Shown here: positions 11,323 through 22,424 of the stretch, in pieces | Layout: every line of letters begins with the position of its first letter | How positions within the stretch are numbered: position 1 is the first letter of the stretch | DNA from: Neurospora tetraspora | Taxonomy: Eukaryota; Ascomycota; Sordariomycetes; Sordariales; Sordariaceae | Length of the DNA: 64,000 bases | Direction: 5' to 3' | Assembly (NCBI RefSeq): GCF_033439725.1 | Contig: NW_026944391.1 | Coordinates: forward strand, 1,302,001 to 1,366,000 | Made by a program: the position numbers and the translations under genes | The notes under the pieces: generated by a model | Database searches by the model: none | Seen by the model: the letters and a program-made list of their open reading frames with translations, nothing else | What the model was told of the DNA's origin: nothing

Positions 11323-14300
11323 ATGGCTCCCAGAAAGAACGCGCAGTCCACGGCTGCCGAGATCTCCCTGGTCCATCTCCAAAACTGCTTCGTCAACCTG
11401 CCACCGTCACTGGCATCCCTTCTCTCCAATGTCAACACGGTAAGCAGTCCAGTCATAGAGACAGGGGGAATGCCATTAGACTCCAGCTGACACAGATCCC
11501 TTATGGACAGCCCGCCCAGAATGTCATTGTCGAGCTCAACTACCGCGTCCAGTCGACCCCTGACGCCATCGCTTCGGGCGCCCCCCCCTCCGTCAACAAG
11601 AACATCTTCGTAGGATGGACCGGCATGCCCAGCAAGCGCAAGGTCAACCCCATGGTTGGGAGTCACGGTATCGACAGGACACGGTCTACTTCGTCGCGCG
11701 ACCAGGAAATCCCCCTCGTCGAGATCGACACCACTCTGGCCGGCACCCTGGGCCTCAAGGAAGGGCAGAAGGTCATGGCCACAGTACACTTCGACCCGCC
11801 CATGGCCACCACCGTCAACATCGAACCCCTTACACCCGACGACTGGGAAATGATTGAGCTACACGGTACCTTCCTCGAAGACAACCTGCTGTTCCAAGTC
11901 CGCGCCATTCCCAACCCGGTCTACGCTCCCGGCGGCGTTCCCTCTACACCACATCCCCTAACCCTACACTTGTCGCAAACGTCAAAGGCCAACATCAAGG
12001 TCATCTCCATCGATCCTCCTCTGCCTCCTGACGCGCCATGCGCCAAGATTGCCCCCGATGCCGAGATCATTGTGGCGCCCAAGGTCCGCTCCAAGACACG
12101 CAGTAGCAAGGATAACAGGAGTGTGGGTGGAAACTCCAAGAAGAGTGGGAAGAGCTCGGCAAGCACAAGTAGGAGAAAGAAGGAGGAAAAGACGCCGCCC
12201 GTGTTTTTGAGGGGTATCGACCGGAAACATCTCCAGGAATGGTTCGACGACGAGAAGCCGACCGACGATCTTAGCGTGTGGGTTGACCGCGATTTGTTGA
12301 CAACGGGAGACTTGAAGGGGGCCAAATATGTGTCTGTTACTGTGGTGCGCCCGGCTGGGTTACAACCGACAACCGATGCCCCTGTTCAGCCCGAACAGGT
12401 CGATCCCGCTTCGGCGCCATCGACCAAGATTGTGGCTCACCTCCGCGGATGGGATGACCCTCCTGATGGGCAGGTAGCTGCTCTTTCGTCGCCTCTTGCT
12501 GCGGCGCTTGGAAGCCATGGAATGGTCGGTGGAGTGGTCAAGATTGAGGCCGCTTCATCTCCTTTGGGCAAGAAGAGCGTGGACAAGGACGGTGTTTCGC
12601 GCGCTTCGCTTACAAAGATCAACATCTACCCGTTTGCGTCGGCAAAGACTGCGGCTTCTGCTGGTGGTTTAAAGTTTGGCGGTCAGTCCAAGGCGGAAAA
12701 GGAGGAGGCTGCTAAGCAGGTCGACCACATCTACGGACCTGAAGGCACTGGGATACTGTCTGGGCCTATCACAGATGGCCAGGTGCTGGCGCTCTATGAT
12801 GGGTTTGACTGCCCCCGTGGCTGGGAGGGCGGCATCATCAAGTTTGAGCCCGCACCTGCTACTCAGGCATCTGGAAAGAAGCCATTGAGCTGGGTTCTTG
12901 GATCTGACTGGAAGGTTCCCATTTCTGTTCAGGCGCCTATCGGCAAGCCGGCGTGGTTGACAGAGGGTGACGGTGACTTGTCTTTTGAGACCTCTGACTC
13001 TTTGCTAGTTGGGATTGATTCGCTGTTGGAGAAGCTCCAGTTGCATTTGACTCACATGTCTTCCGTCCTTCTTACCGGTGGCCAGGGTTCCGGCAAGACA
13101 TCTGTGGCACAGTCCGTTGCCCGCACGTTGCGGTCAACCCAGCTCTATCACACCACGTACTTCCCATGCACAAAGCTTGTCAATGACGAGAGCAGGATAT
13201 CCAACATCAAGGAGACCTTGAACCATCTTTTTATGGCAGCCAGCTGGGGCGCCAGACTGGGCGGCAAGGCGGTCGTTGTCCTGGATGATCTCGACAAGCT
13301 CTGCCCGTCGGAACAGGAGCTCCAAGTCGGAAACGACAATGCCCGAAGCAGACAAATCAGTGAAGCCATCTGCTCCATGGTTAAGCAATACTGCGGTAAA
13401 GACAGCAACGTCGTTTTGCTTGCTACCTGCCAGGGCAAGGACTCACTTCACAACGTCATAGTCGGTGGTCACGTCGCCCGTGAAATCGTTGACCTGAGCG
13501 CTCCCGACAAGGAGACAAGAAGACGCATCATGGAAGCCCTCACCAAGAAGGACGCCGTGCCGGTAGATGGCGAAATTGCCGACGGAGATCTCGACAGCCG
13601 CCCGCCCACCCGCGATGGCAGCACCACCGGTGGCGAAGACGGCGACGGCTGGATGGAAGGCTCCAACCAGCCCACGCCTAAGAAGGCTACCAAAAAGCCC
13701 AGCGGCTTTGTCCTCGACGCCGATCTCGACTTTCTCGACATCGCCGGCCAAACCGACGGCTACATGCCCGGCGATCTCATTCTACTCATCTCCCGCGCCC
13801 GCAACGAAGCCCTCGGCCGGTGCGTAGGTGAAGCCCTGGACAAGGACGTCTCCACCATCCACCTCGCGCGCGCCGACTTTGACGCCGCCATCTCCGGCTT
13901 CACGCCCGCCTCCCTGCGCAACGTCACGCTTCAGAGCTCGTCCACCACCTTCTCCTCCATCGGCGGCCTCACGGAGACGCGCCAGATCCTCCTCGAAACC
14001 CTGGAATATCCCACCAAGTACGCGCCCATCTTCGCCCAGTGCCCTTTGCGCTTACGTTCCGGTTTGCTTTTGTATGGCTACCCCGGTTGCGGCAAGACCC
14101 TCTTGGCGTCCGCCGTAGCAGGCGAGTGCGGCCTCAACTTCATCTCCGTCAAGGGCCCCGAGATTCTCAACAAGTACATTGGTGCCTCGGAAAAGTCCGT
14201 GCGCGACTTATTCGAGCGCGCCAGCGCCGCCAAGCCGTGCGTCTTGTTCTTCGACGAGTTCGATTCCATCGCTCCCAAGCGTGGACACGATTCCACGGGC

Positions 14301-15146
14301 GTTACCGATCGTGTGGTCAACCAGCTTTTGACGCAGATGGACGGTGCCGAGGGTTTGTCAGGGGTGTATGTCCTGGCTGCTACTTCGAGACCGGATCTGA
14401 TTGATCCGGCTTTGTTGCGTCCCGGTCGTTTGGATAAGTCGCTGCTGTGCGACTTCCCGAATCTGGAGGATAGATTGGATATCATCAAGGCTCTTACGCA
14501 GAAGGTTCGTGTCGACGAAAAAGTCTGGTCCTCGGAGGAGGACTTGCTCGAACTTGGCAAACGCACGGATGGGTTCACGGGCGCTGATCTGCAGGCGTTG
14601 GTTTCCAATGCGCAGTTGGAGGCTATTCATGATGCTTTGGCTGATATGGGCACCGGTATGGTTTCCCATTCTCGCCGTGGCGTGGCTTCCTCCAAGTCCT
14701 CGGGAAGAAACGACTTCGTGCAGTTCCGCTATGGAGACGAGGTCGATGGCGCTGTGGCGAAGAACATCTCCGCGCCCAGAACCAGAGCGGCCGAGTTGGC
14801 GGAGAAGGCGGCTATCAGCGCCAAGCTGGAGACGCTGAAGATGATGCAGAAGAAGGCGGCTAGACAGGCTGCTGCTGCCGCCCAGGTCAATGGAACTGAT
14901 CACAAGGCGGTTAACGGCACGGTGGGTGGTGGTGGTAAGGAGGATGCTGGTGGTGCGTTGAACAAGGAGGTGGTGGTTAATTGGAAGCATTTGTACAAGG
15001 CGCTGGAGGCAACCAGGGCGTCGATCAGTGTTAAGGAGAGAAAGAGGTTGGAGAGGATTTATCATGAGTTTGTGGTGGGCAGGAGTGGGGAGATGAGGGA
15101 TGGGCAGGGAAGTAATGAGATTGGTGGGAGGAGTAGTTTGATGTGA
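11323..15146 (+). CDS. pex1: Peroxisomal biogenesis AAA ATPase Pex1
   Basis: With Pex6, Pex1 extracts and recycles the PTS1 receptor Pex5 from the peroxisome membrane (known for the family). Exons are 11323-11439 and 11511-15146 (1250 aa). The intron (11440-11510) starts GTAAGC and has a CTGAC branch site; the nearer AG at 11495 is too close to it, and skipping it gives the conserved NT-PAQNVIVELNYR. There are two AAA domains. D1 has Walker A GGQGSGKTS near residue 562. D2 has Walker A GYPGCGKT near 895, GPEILNKYIGASE, Walker B VLFFDEFDSIAP and LRPGRLDKS. The start at 11323 (ACCATGGC) is preferred over an in-frame ATG at 11257. Confidence 0.95.
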
Positions 15147-15787
15147 TGTAAGCGGAAAGTAAGCAAGCAGTCGGTAGAGTAGGTATTGATGGATGGATGG
15201 TAGAGGTTTGTTTTGGTTAGAAGAAGGAAGCATGTAATAGTATAGATCTAGAACAGAGTTGGAAAGTAAATAATTCAGGGTTAATAGTTGAGTTGAGGTT
15301 CTTGGTTCCTGGTGTTGTGGTGGTGGTTCTCCCGACAGCCGAACGCTTTGTTTACTTTGGGCTTCAGGGGCTCCCGACCCGAAGCCACAAAGCGGCTCTC
15401 AGGGTCGGCGGCTATGGTTTCTATCGCTCGTTCTAGAAGGCGTGTGTCAGCACACGTTTTCAGTGGATACGGCTCGGCGGCGTCCCTGGTTCCTGAAGCC
15501 ACCGTGGCAGCCGGACCACGATCCCCTGTCTGGGCCTGTGACTGCGGCGTCAGATTGTTCGCGGCTCGGGGGATGCACTCAGGGTCTTATGGGTGAACTT
15601 TAACTTTACATCTCGTAAGACACTCATGTAAGTTATTGTCGACCTTCACTTTTCTTAGACATAGGTCAGTAGCTCAGCTGACATTTATTGAGCAGAGAGA
15701 AAAGACCACTTCTAGCTGGATATCACTCACTCACTCACTCACCAACACCACCTACACTCAAATCGAAGTGACGGACGACCGCCAAAC
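15147..15787. other. Intergenic region between PEX1 and the cystathionine synthase-like gene
   Basis: Tandem genes on the plus strand. The region should hold the PEX1 3' untranslated region and the promoter of the next gene. A short CTCA tandem lies near 15725-15742. No gene was seen. Confidence 0.45.
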
Positions 15788-18218
15788 ATGACCGTCAAAC
15801 CCATCACCACCCCCCTCGGGCACTCCCTCCCTCCCCATACTCCTCACGCAATCACCACCCATCTGCCTGGATGGGACACCGCCCTCCGGCTCCGTGACGG
15901 TGACCCAGAGCTAGGCAAACAGCTCAAGAGCATGTACCCGCGCTTTTCACCTCTTTCTCTTGTTAAGGATGTATGTATGCCCCTTTTCTTCCTCTTTTCT
16001 TCCTCTTTTCTTTCTCTTCCCTTTCCCTTTCCCTTTCCCTTTCCCTTTCCCTTTCCCTTTCCCTTTCCCTTTCCCTTTCCCTTTCCACTTCTCATTACAT
16101 TTCAGGTAGGTAGCTAACAAGAAAATAGTTGTGCACCAAAATCCTAACCCACCTCTCCACCACCTCCCCCTCGTCAGCGCCAGGGATCTCCCCCTCCACC
16201 CACGGCTGTCTCCCCTTCACCACCCCCGACGCCTTCCCGCTCTCCGCAGCGCACTGCATCTCCCATCACCGACCGGCGGAGCATCGGTACAGCGAAAGCG
16301 ATGCTTCGGCTTTGCAGTTCAGGGTTGTTGATTTTTTCGATGTCCCTCTTATCCCCAACAACGCCTCTGTACCCGCCGACGCTGCTGCGCTTACCGAAAA
16401 AGTCAGGTTGTATCTGGTCATCTACCCGTTGAAAAAATCCAAGGGGGTGATGGGTGTTTGGACGAATCCCGGTGTGGGGATCAGTACAAGGTTGGCTGAG
16501 GTTTTGTTGCCTCTCGTTCCGCTCCCGGTCGAAGGATCTTCTTCACCTGAAACGAGCAGCCAGTTCAAGGTGTTAGAGTGGACCGCCACTGGGTCTGACT
16601 TCGTTTCTGGATCTGGATCTGGAATCTTGACGGAAAAGGACATCCCCAAACCGACTTACCTCCCAGAGTCCCCAGCCCACCAAGCCTTGCGCGAGAGGAT
16701 CGTAGCCCTCTGCCAACGTCTCCCTGTCAACCCCGCCATCGCCTCCCGCCTCACCCCCAACGACATCTTCCTCTACACAACCGGCATGGCCGCCGTTTTC
16801 CGTCTGCAAGAAGCTCTCTTTAAGTCCGGACGCCGAGGACCGGTGGTGGCGTTGGGAGCGGTGTTTCATTCTACCTTCCACTTGTTTGAGGAAGTCGAGC
16901 CGACGGAAGGGGAAGAAGGGGAAGAAGAGGTAGAGGGGTTCAAGCACTTTGGGGAGTGCGAGGATTCGGATAAGGTGATGGATCAACTGGAGGAGTATGC
17001 GAGGGGGTTGAGGGAAAAGGGGAGGGGGGTGGGGTATTTGTTTGTGGAGTTTCCTAGTAATCCGTTGTTGGTTAGTGTGGATTTGGGGAGGTTGAGGAAG
17101 ATCGTGAGTATTCCTGTTCCTGTCCTTGGATGTGAGGAAAGCTACCTATGTGGTGATGGTGATGGTGGGTGAGATGCTAATGGGAGTTGGGTGATAGGCT
17201 GATGAGTACGACTTCCCGGTTGTCGTTGACGATACGGTCGGGTCGTTTTGTAATATCGATGTGTTGCCGGTGGCGGATGTGGTGGTTACGAGTTTGACGA
17301 AGACGTTTAGTGGTTATGCGGATGTAAGTCAACCCTCCTTTGCTAGACTTCGCCCCTTTCTGGGTGTTGTCTTCCCCTTGTTTATTCTTTCCCCCATTCT
17401 CCTGCTTTGTCCTCCCTCTCTGTATCACGATTTCTTGTTCTCCTCTCTTTTCCTACGCCCGTTCTCCCGCTTCCTTTCTTCACAAAAAGTGAACACTGAC
17501 CCCTTCCCAGGTAATGGCCGGCTCAATCCTCCTCTCCCCCTCCTCGCGCTACCACCCCCTCCTCTCCTCCACCCTCAACACCTCGCACCACAACACCCTC
17601 TCCCCTCCCGATGCCGCCCACCTCCTGTCCAACTCCTCCTCCTATCTCGCCCGCTCCCAAGCGCACAACCTCAACGCCCAAATGCTCGCCTCCCTCCTGC
17701 ACACCTATTCCACCACCCACCAATCCCCCCGCGTAATCTCCCGCGTCCTCTACCCTAGCTTCTCCCCCTCCGCCTCCAGCCCCCAAACAGCTTACTACCT
17801 CCACCACATGCGCTCCGGTACCGCCCCCGCGCCCAGCGGCCCGCCCTACGACGAAATGGAAGGCAACGACTCCTTCACCCCCGGCTTCGGCTGTTTGCTG
17901 TCCATCGATTTTCCCTCGAAGAGAGTGGCGAAGGCGTTTTACGACCATTTGCATGTCCACCAGGGACCGCATCTGGGCGCACATCTGACGATCGCCTTGC
18001 CTTTCAACGATTTGCTGTGGGGCGCGGAGGAGAGTGTGAGGAAGTATCATGCGGGGTATGGAGCGGTGCCGGAGCAGGTGAGGGTTAGTGTTGGGCTGGA
18101 GGAGTGGGAGGAGTTGAGGGAGGTGTTTGAGGAGGCGTTGGGGTGGGCGGAGGAGGAAGCTGTGAAGGAGGCTGCTGCTGAGGAGGAGGGGAAGGAGGGG
18201 AAGGAGGGGGAGGAGTAA
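15788..18218 (+). CDS. Cystathionine gamma-synthase-like PLP enzyme (Cys/Met metabolism family)
   Basis: Predicted pyridoxal-phosphate enzyme of methionine/cysteine transsulfuration, most like the fungal Str2/YLL058W group. Exons are 15788-15970, 16129-17103, 17198-17323 and 17511-18218 (663 aa). Introns are 158, 94 and 187 nt and all junctions are in phase 0. The PLP-binding aspartate is in [10 protein letters not shown] and the Schiff-base lysine is in [11 protein letters not shown] (about K421). The N-terminal [36 protein letters not shown] block is typical of the longer fungal members. The C-terminus ends in a Glu/Lys/Gly-rich tail. Intron 1 contains a CTTTCC hexanucleotide array. Which reaction is catalysed (synthase or lyase) cannot be settled from sequence alone. 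Confidence 0.87.
16020..16086 (+). repeat. CTTTCC hexanucleotide tandem array within an intron
   Basis: About eleven uninterrupted CTTTCC units inside intron 1 of the cystathionine synthase-like gene, upstream of its branch site (GCTAAC near 16113) and acceptor. It lengthens the pyrimidine-rich part of the intron and could vary in length between strains. Confidence 0.92.
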
Positions 18219-18242
18219 GGGACGGGTGGTTTGGTAAGGAAG

Positions 18243-18354
18243 ATATCAACCCACGGGAAAGAGGGAAAAAAAGAACGAATGATGAGCTTTCGCAAATGAA
18301 CAAAAAAGAAGAGGTACACTCCACGCACGCCCAAAAACTCCCCACCAGGTACGC
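18243..18354 (+). repeat. Two-module repeat, copy A
   Basis: Module 2 (about 18243-18310, beginning ATATCAACCCAC and containing GAATGATGAGCTTTCGCAAA) is followed by module 1 (about 18313-18354, TACACTCCACGCACGCCC...AGGTACGCC). Both recur at 18723-18838, module 2 in direct orientation and module 1 inverted. Copy A starts within about 25 bp of the cystathionine synthase-like stop codon, so it probably lies in that gene's 3' untranslated region. Confidence 0.8.
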
Positions 18355-18722
18355 CCTCCAAGTACACCCCCTTAAGACACTTGAAAAAAAAGATTTCGTA
18401 CTTCTATTTGCATTGGCTTTTATCTTCGATATACACTTTTCCGTCCATTCTCTAAGCCGGTATGACGTTATTCTATCTCATTTAGTCTTATTGAGGAAGC
18501 GTACAACTTGACGGTGCACTTTTTGTTCGATACCCTACTTACCTATACTTCTTTAAGTCGGACTGCGAAATACGACCAAGGAAAACTACCTAAAGCAAAA
18601 GAAAATAATAGAGGTTTAGAATAGATTTAAAGTATATAGATGCCAGGTGATTATATTATAGGTTGCTTACAGGTAAAAGCGCGAGTGTGGTTCCTTTTCC
18701 TTCTCGCAACTTGGAAAAATGG

Positions 18723-18860
18723 GCGTACCTGGGGACGGGAGTTGTTGGGCGTGCGTGGAGTGTAGCTCGATATCAACCCACCGGAAAGAAGGGAAAAAGG
18801 ACGAATGATGAGCTTTCCCAAATGAACAAAAAAAAAAAAAAAAAAAAAAAAGATGCTGAA
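18723..18860 (+). repeat. Two-module repeat, copy B, with A-run
   Basis: Module 1 is inverted relative to copy A (GGCGTACCTGGGGACGGGAG...GTGGAGTGTAG). It is followed by module 2 in direct orientation (ATATCAACCCACCGGAAAG...CAAATGAAC) and then a run of more than 20 A. The A-run recalls a retroposed poly(A) tail, but the inversion of one module points to rearrangement instead. Confidence 0.78.
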
Positions 18861-21481
18861 GTCCTCGAGAACCTCAGGCATGCGATACAGTCAGTCACAA
18901 AACAACCGAGCCGCTCGTGGATCAGCTCATCTGTCGTCGCAGCGGGGATCGATGCTACAGTTTCATGCAACTCATGTAGTGTAGATTGTTTTGATGTAAC
19001 CCGTGAGCGTCGCGAAGCTCTGCATGCACTGCTCAGGGGTAACTGACCACTTTTATCGAAGTCTTTAGGGCCTGCTCTCAAAGTGAGGTGCTCTTTGACG
19101 GTTTTACCTGGCAGAGTATAGACTGTAGTACTGCGTCGATTTGAGATGAAGGTTGTACTCAGTAGACGCGCGGTTGGTGATGTTGCATGGGCTGTAACTT
19201 GACAGTTTCCGAATGAATGTGGTGTTTGGATAGGCGTGGTTTGGTATGCTGTTTGTGGTAACAGGATGGTTGCCCGGTTATTGTGATTGAAGCGTTGTTG
19301 AAAGATTTCACTTTGTTGCTCATAGGAGACTTCAACCTGCAGGACAGTCACGTCTCTTACCCACGCTCTCCCCTAGTTCCCTGTGACCCAGTCTAGCATA
19401 CCATCAAATCCTCCTCGCCGAAAAGAACAGTCCAGAGATCTGATTTCTCAAACTGGAATCCAACTGGACTATTCTATCTTCGACACCGCCGGAGTCCTCG
19501 CTACCTATCCGTCCACCTAGTGTAGTCTCCCGCCATCTCCAATTCCTCACCGTCTCGACATCTCCATCTCTCCTGAAACCTGCATGAACCTCATGGTTTC
19601 TTTCCAACCGCGTGGTACGTAGACTACCTAGAGGTACCTAGGGACCCCATCTGGGCCAGCCGGGATGTATTTAACCGGTCCATTCCCCGGGTCCACGATG
19701 GATCAGGTAGTCTGCTCTAGCCCATTCATATGTTGGCTCGTATCAGTGTCCAGAGGGCCGGGTCTCTGGGGCGTACAGTAGGCGCCCTATTGTCCACTGT
19801 CCAGTGACTGTGTACGTTCGTAGCTACCTGCCTAGTCAGTCCCACGCCCTTCTATTGTCAGACTTCCAGGCTGTGAGGTCAAGGTTGCCCCGAGGTCCAG
19901 TCTCTTGCTGACTGGACTCCAAGTTCCACTTCTTGGAGCAGCCCTCGCGTGTCCCAGGCTCCCAACAGGACCCCTAGGTATGTACCTCTATGCATCCTAC
20001 CTACCTCTAGTCTGGGGCCCTACCCGATGTGCAGTATTCATTGGCAATGTGGGATCAGGATTGAAGGTAGTTGCACTTACTAGTAGAGGTACACAACCGG
20101 GAGAGAGAATGGCGCTCACTCATTCATCTCTTCTCAGCGATTGGTCACCCCTTGAACACCACTTGCCACTCCATTTGGCGTTCAAGTGTGCTTACGGTCC
20201 TACGCAGTGCCCTTGCTCATCCGGGGACAGGTCTGGTACCTTAATTTAGCGTTGTTGACGTCTCGTGCTCTGGAATCTGGATGACCGTTGGCAAAAGAGT
20301 TCCCTCTGGAATCGCCCGTCTAAGAATGGGATGTGTCCGTTCTGGACATTTCCACTTGAAGTCGAGCAGTCTCGTCCAGTCCACGGTCCGTCTAGGTCCG
20401 TCTGGCACTCTGGCAAGTCTGGTGACGGACGAAGGGGCGAAACTCACTGCGAGGGAGATGGACGTTGGTTGTTGACCACGGAACTATCGATCTGGAGTTG
20501 GAGATCTGGAGTGATCGATAGGTTGGCGGCGGTTGGGAGTGACAGGATGGGCAGTGAGTGAAGTGGCAAGTGGGTTTAACCTTCCGTCGGCAAGTGGTCC
20601 TGGGCCTGGGGTGTACTTTGGACAATCTGGATTCGCCGTCTACGGAGCCTGGAATCCTGTAGGTGTGTAGTAGTAGTAGTGGACAGTCTTGGTACTGGTA
20701 TTCGTCTCCATGTCCGTTGGCATTGGGAGATTTAGTGTAGATCGATAGCCCTTCCATCGTCGCTTCTTCCTCACCCAATTCCTAATTTGGAAGTGACTAT
20801 GTCCGAGAAAATGAAGGAGTGGACTGAAGTGCTGCTGCCCTACGACAGCACGATGGTACCCCAACCTTCGCCAAACGTCTCACGCGTTGACGTTTCTTCC
20901 AACCAGACAACCGGAACTGGCAAGTGTCTTGCCCAAGTTGCCTCCATTCAAATGGGCTCCAAGAACCGCTCCTTCTCCAAGGTTCAATCCTCCTCCCCAC
21001 GCAACGACGATACGACTTCTAGTGTACACTCCGCTTTTCACGTAGAGTATTCCGGGTAGTCCCATCTTCCCCATCTCTCTCCACGTTCCCCAATTCACTC
21101 CGCGTGCTTCATAGTTCACCCCCATACATTACTCCACCTCCACGTCCCAAACTACACGTTTTGCCATTTATCCAGCAACCCCAGCAACCGCATGTATGCC
21201 CGAGATCCATCAGCCACTCGAAGGGATATCCAGGATCCGGGTTACCGAGACCAAGGAACCTTCGTGCTTCGTACGGTATGATGTGTTTATCAGAGTGTAT
21301 GTGCCCAGTGACCTCTCGGGTCTACTTAGGGTCTACAGGTCTCAGATCAGAAAGACGGCTGTAGAGACGTAGTGTAGAGACGGGTATGCATGTACCTCTA
21401 CACTACGAACTTACCCGGAAGCCAAGCTAGCCAAGACAGACACTTGTAGATCCGGCTAAATAGAGAGAACATTCTCTTACA

Positions 21482-22105
21482 TTAGTTCATCCTACAGTTC
21501 ACACGGAGTACATCCCTTCCACGGTATTTGCGGAGGAAGATTGGGGTTGGTTGGACGGTTGGAGTTCGAGCGAGTGACCTGGCCCGCCCGCTCGCTCGCT
21601 TCTCTGCGCGGCGTGGTGAGCTGGCGAGTGGTGCTGGACTGCTGGTGGCCGCCTTTCCCCAGTGGGATTTCGGGATCCTTTCGAGCTTGTTCCGTACGTG
21701 CCAGATCCGGTCACTTGGTATTGTGTTGTCTTCGATTTCTCCGTCCTCGAGGCTTGAGTCGATGTCTGGAAAGTTGATGGCACCAGTAGGTAGCAAGTGA
21801 ACACTGGTGATGCTTCCCGTTACGGCGAAATGAGGCGTTGCCATTCTACCTTGGAGAATCGCAACTCGATCATGTAGAGGTAGAGAGTTGTGGCGTCGTC
21901 CCCTCTGAAGATGGTTGGCATTCATCTGCTCCGTTTTCGTCGTGACCGGGGTTTTCGTGGTGATGGTTGGTTTTGATCCCCCGTTCCTTCCACTGTCACC
22001 TAGTCGTGCGGAAGGTGAAGCCATCGCCAATCGTTTCTTTCCCCCGTAACTCAGACACAAGCTGGAAGAAAGCACGCGAAAAGACAGCAAAAAGTGCAGC
22101 AACAA
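21482..22105 (-). CDS. Possible hypothetical protein (207 codons), uncertain
   Basis: Uninterrupted minus-strand frame. The product begins with a hydrophobic, signal-like stretch (MLLHFLLSFRVLSSSLCLSYGG) followed by a basic, Ser/Thr-rich body with no recognisable domain. It is longer than most chance frames here, but I see no conserved motif and no splice or family support. It could equally be noncoding. Confidence 0.2.
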   Translation of the reverse strand: MLLHFLLSFRVLSSSLCLSYGGKKRLAMASPSARLGDSGRNGGSKPTITTKTPVTTKTEQMNANHLQRGRRHNSLPLHDRVAILQGRMATPHFAVTGSITSVHLLPTGAINFPDIDSSLEDGEIEDNTIPSDRIWHVRNKLERIPKSHWGKAATSSPAPLASSPRRAEKRASGRARSLARTPTVQPTPIFLRKYRGRDVLRVNCRMN

Positions 22106-22424
22106 AAAGTGCCATTATCGTACTCCTTCCAAAACTATTCCAACGACAACAAAGAGGGTATAATAACGCTACCAAGATATTCCAACTTTCCCTTCCCTTC
22201 CCTTCCCTTCCCAATCCCATCCCGTATTCGACGTCGCCCATCATTCCACTCAATTAACATCGTAAAATATTAACATATAAACTTTCATATCGTAGCTCTT
22301 TCCAAACAGCAAGCAAAACACTCGATCCAGCTAGCCAACTGGTAAGTGTCGTAGAAGGGATGTTCCCCAAATTGGTGGAACGATCACTAAAGAGCAGAGA
22401 GAATCCGAGACAAGAAACCAACGC

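Larger units (their letters stand above)
18219..22424. other. Gene-poor region with a dispersed two-module repeat
   Basis: About 4.2 kb without a convincing gene. It holds the paired repeats at 18243-18354 and 18723-18860, a 23-25 nt A-run at about 18828-18851, and many short TACCTAGG / TACCTCTA words near 19620-20090 and 21390-21410. A 207-codon minus-strand frame at 21482-22105 is listed separately at low confidence. Confidence 0.5.

Noticed and set aside
11496-11510. Use of the nearer AG (11495) as the PEX1 acceptor
   Set aside because: It lies only a few bases from the branch-like CTGAC and would insert IPYGQ into a conserved stretch, while the AG at 11510 gives the conserved reading.
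18773-19351. 192-codon minus-strand frame
   Set aside because: Part of it is a run of Phe codons produced by the A-run and part is the repeat module. No recognisable protein features.
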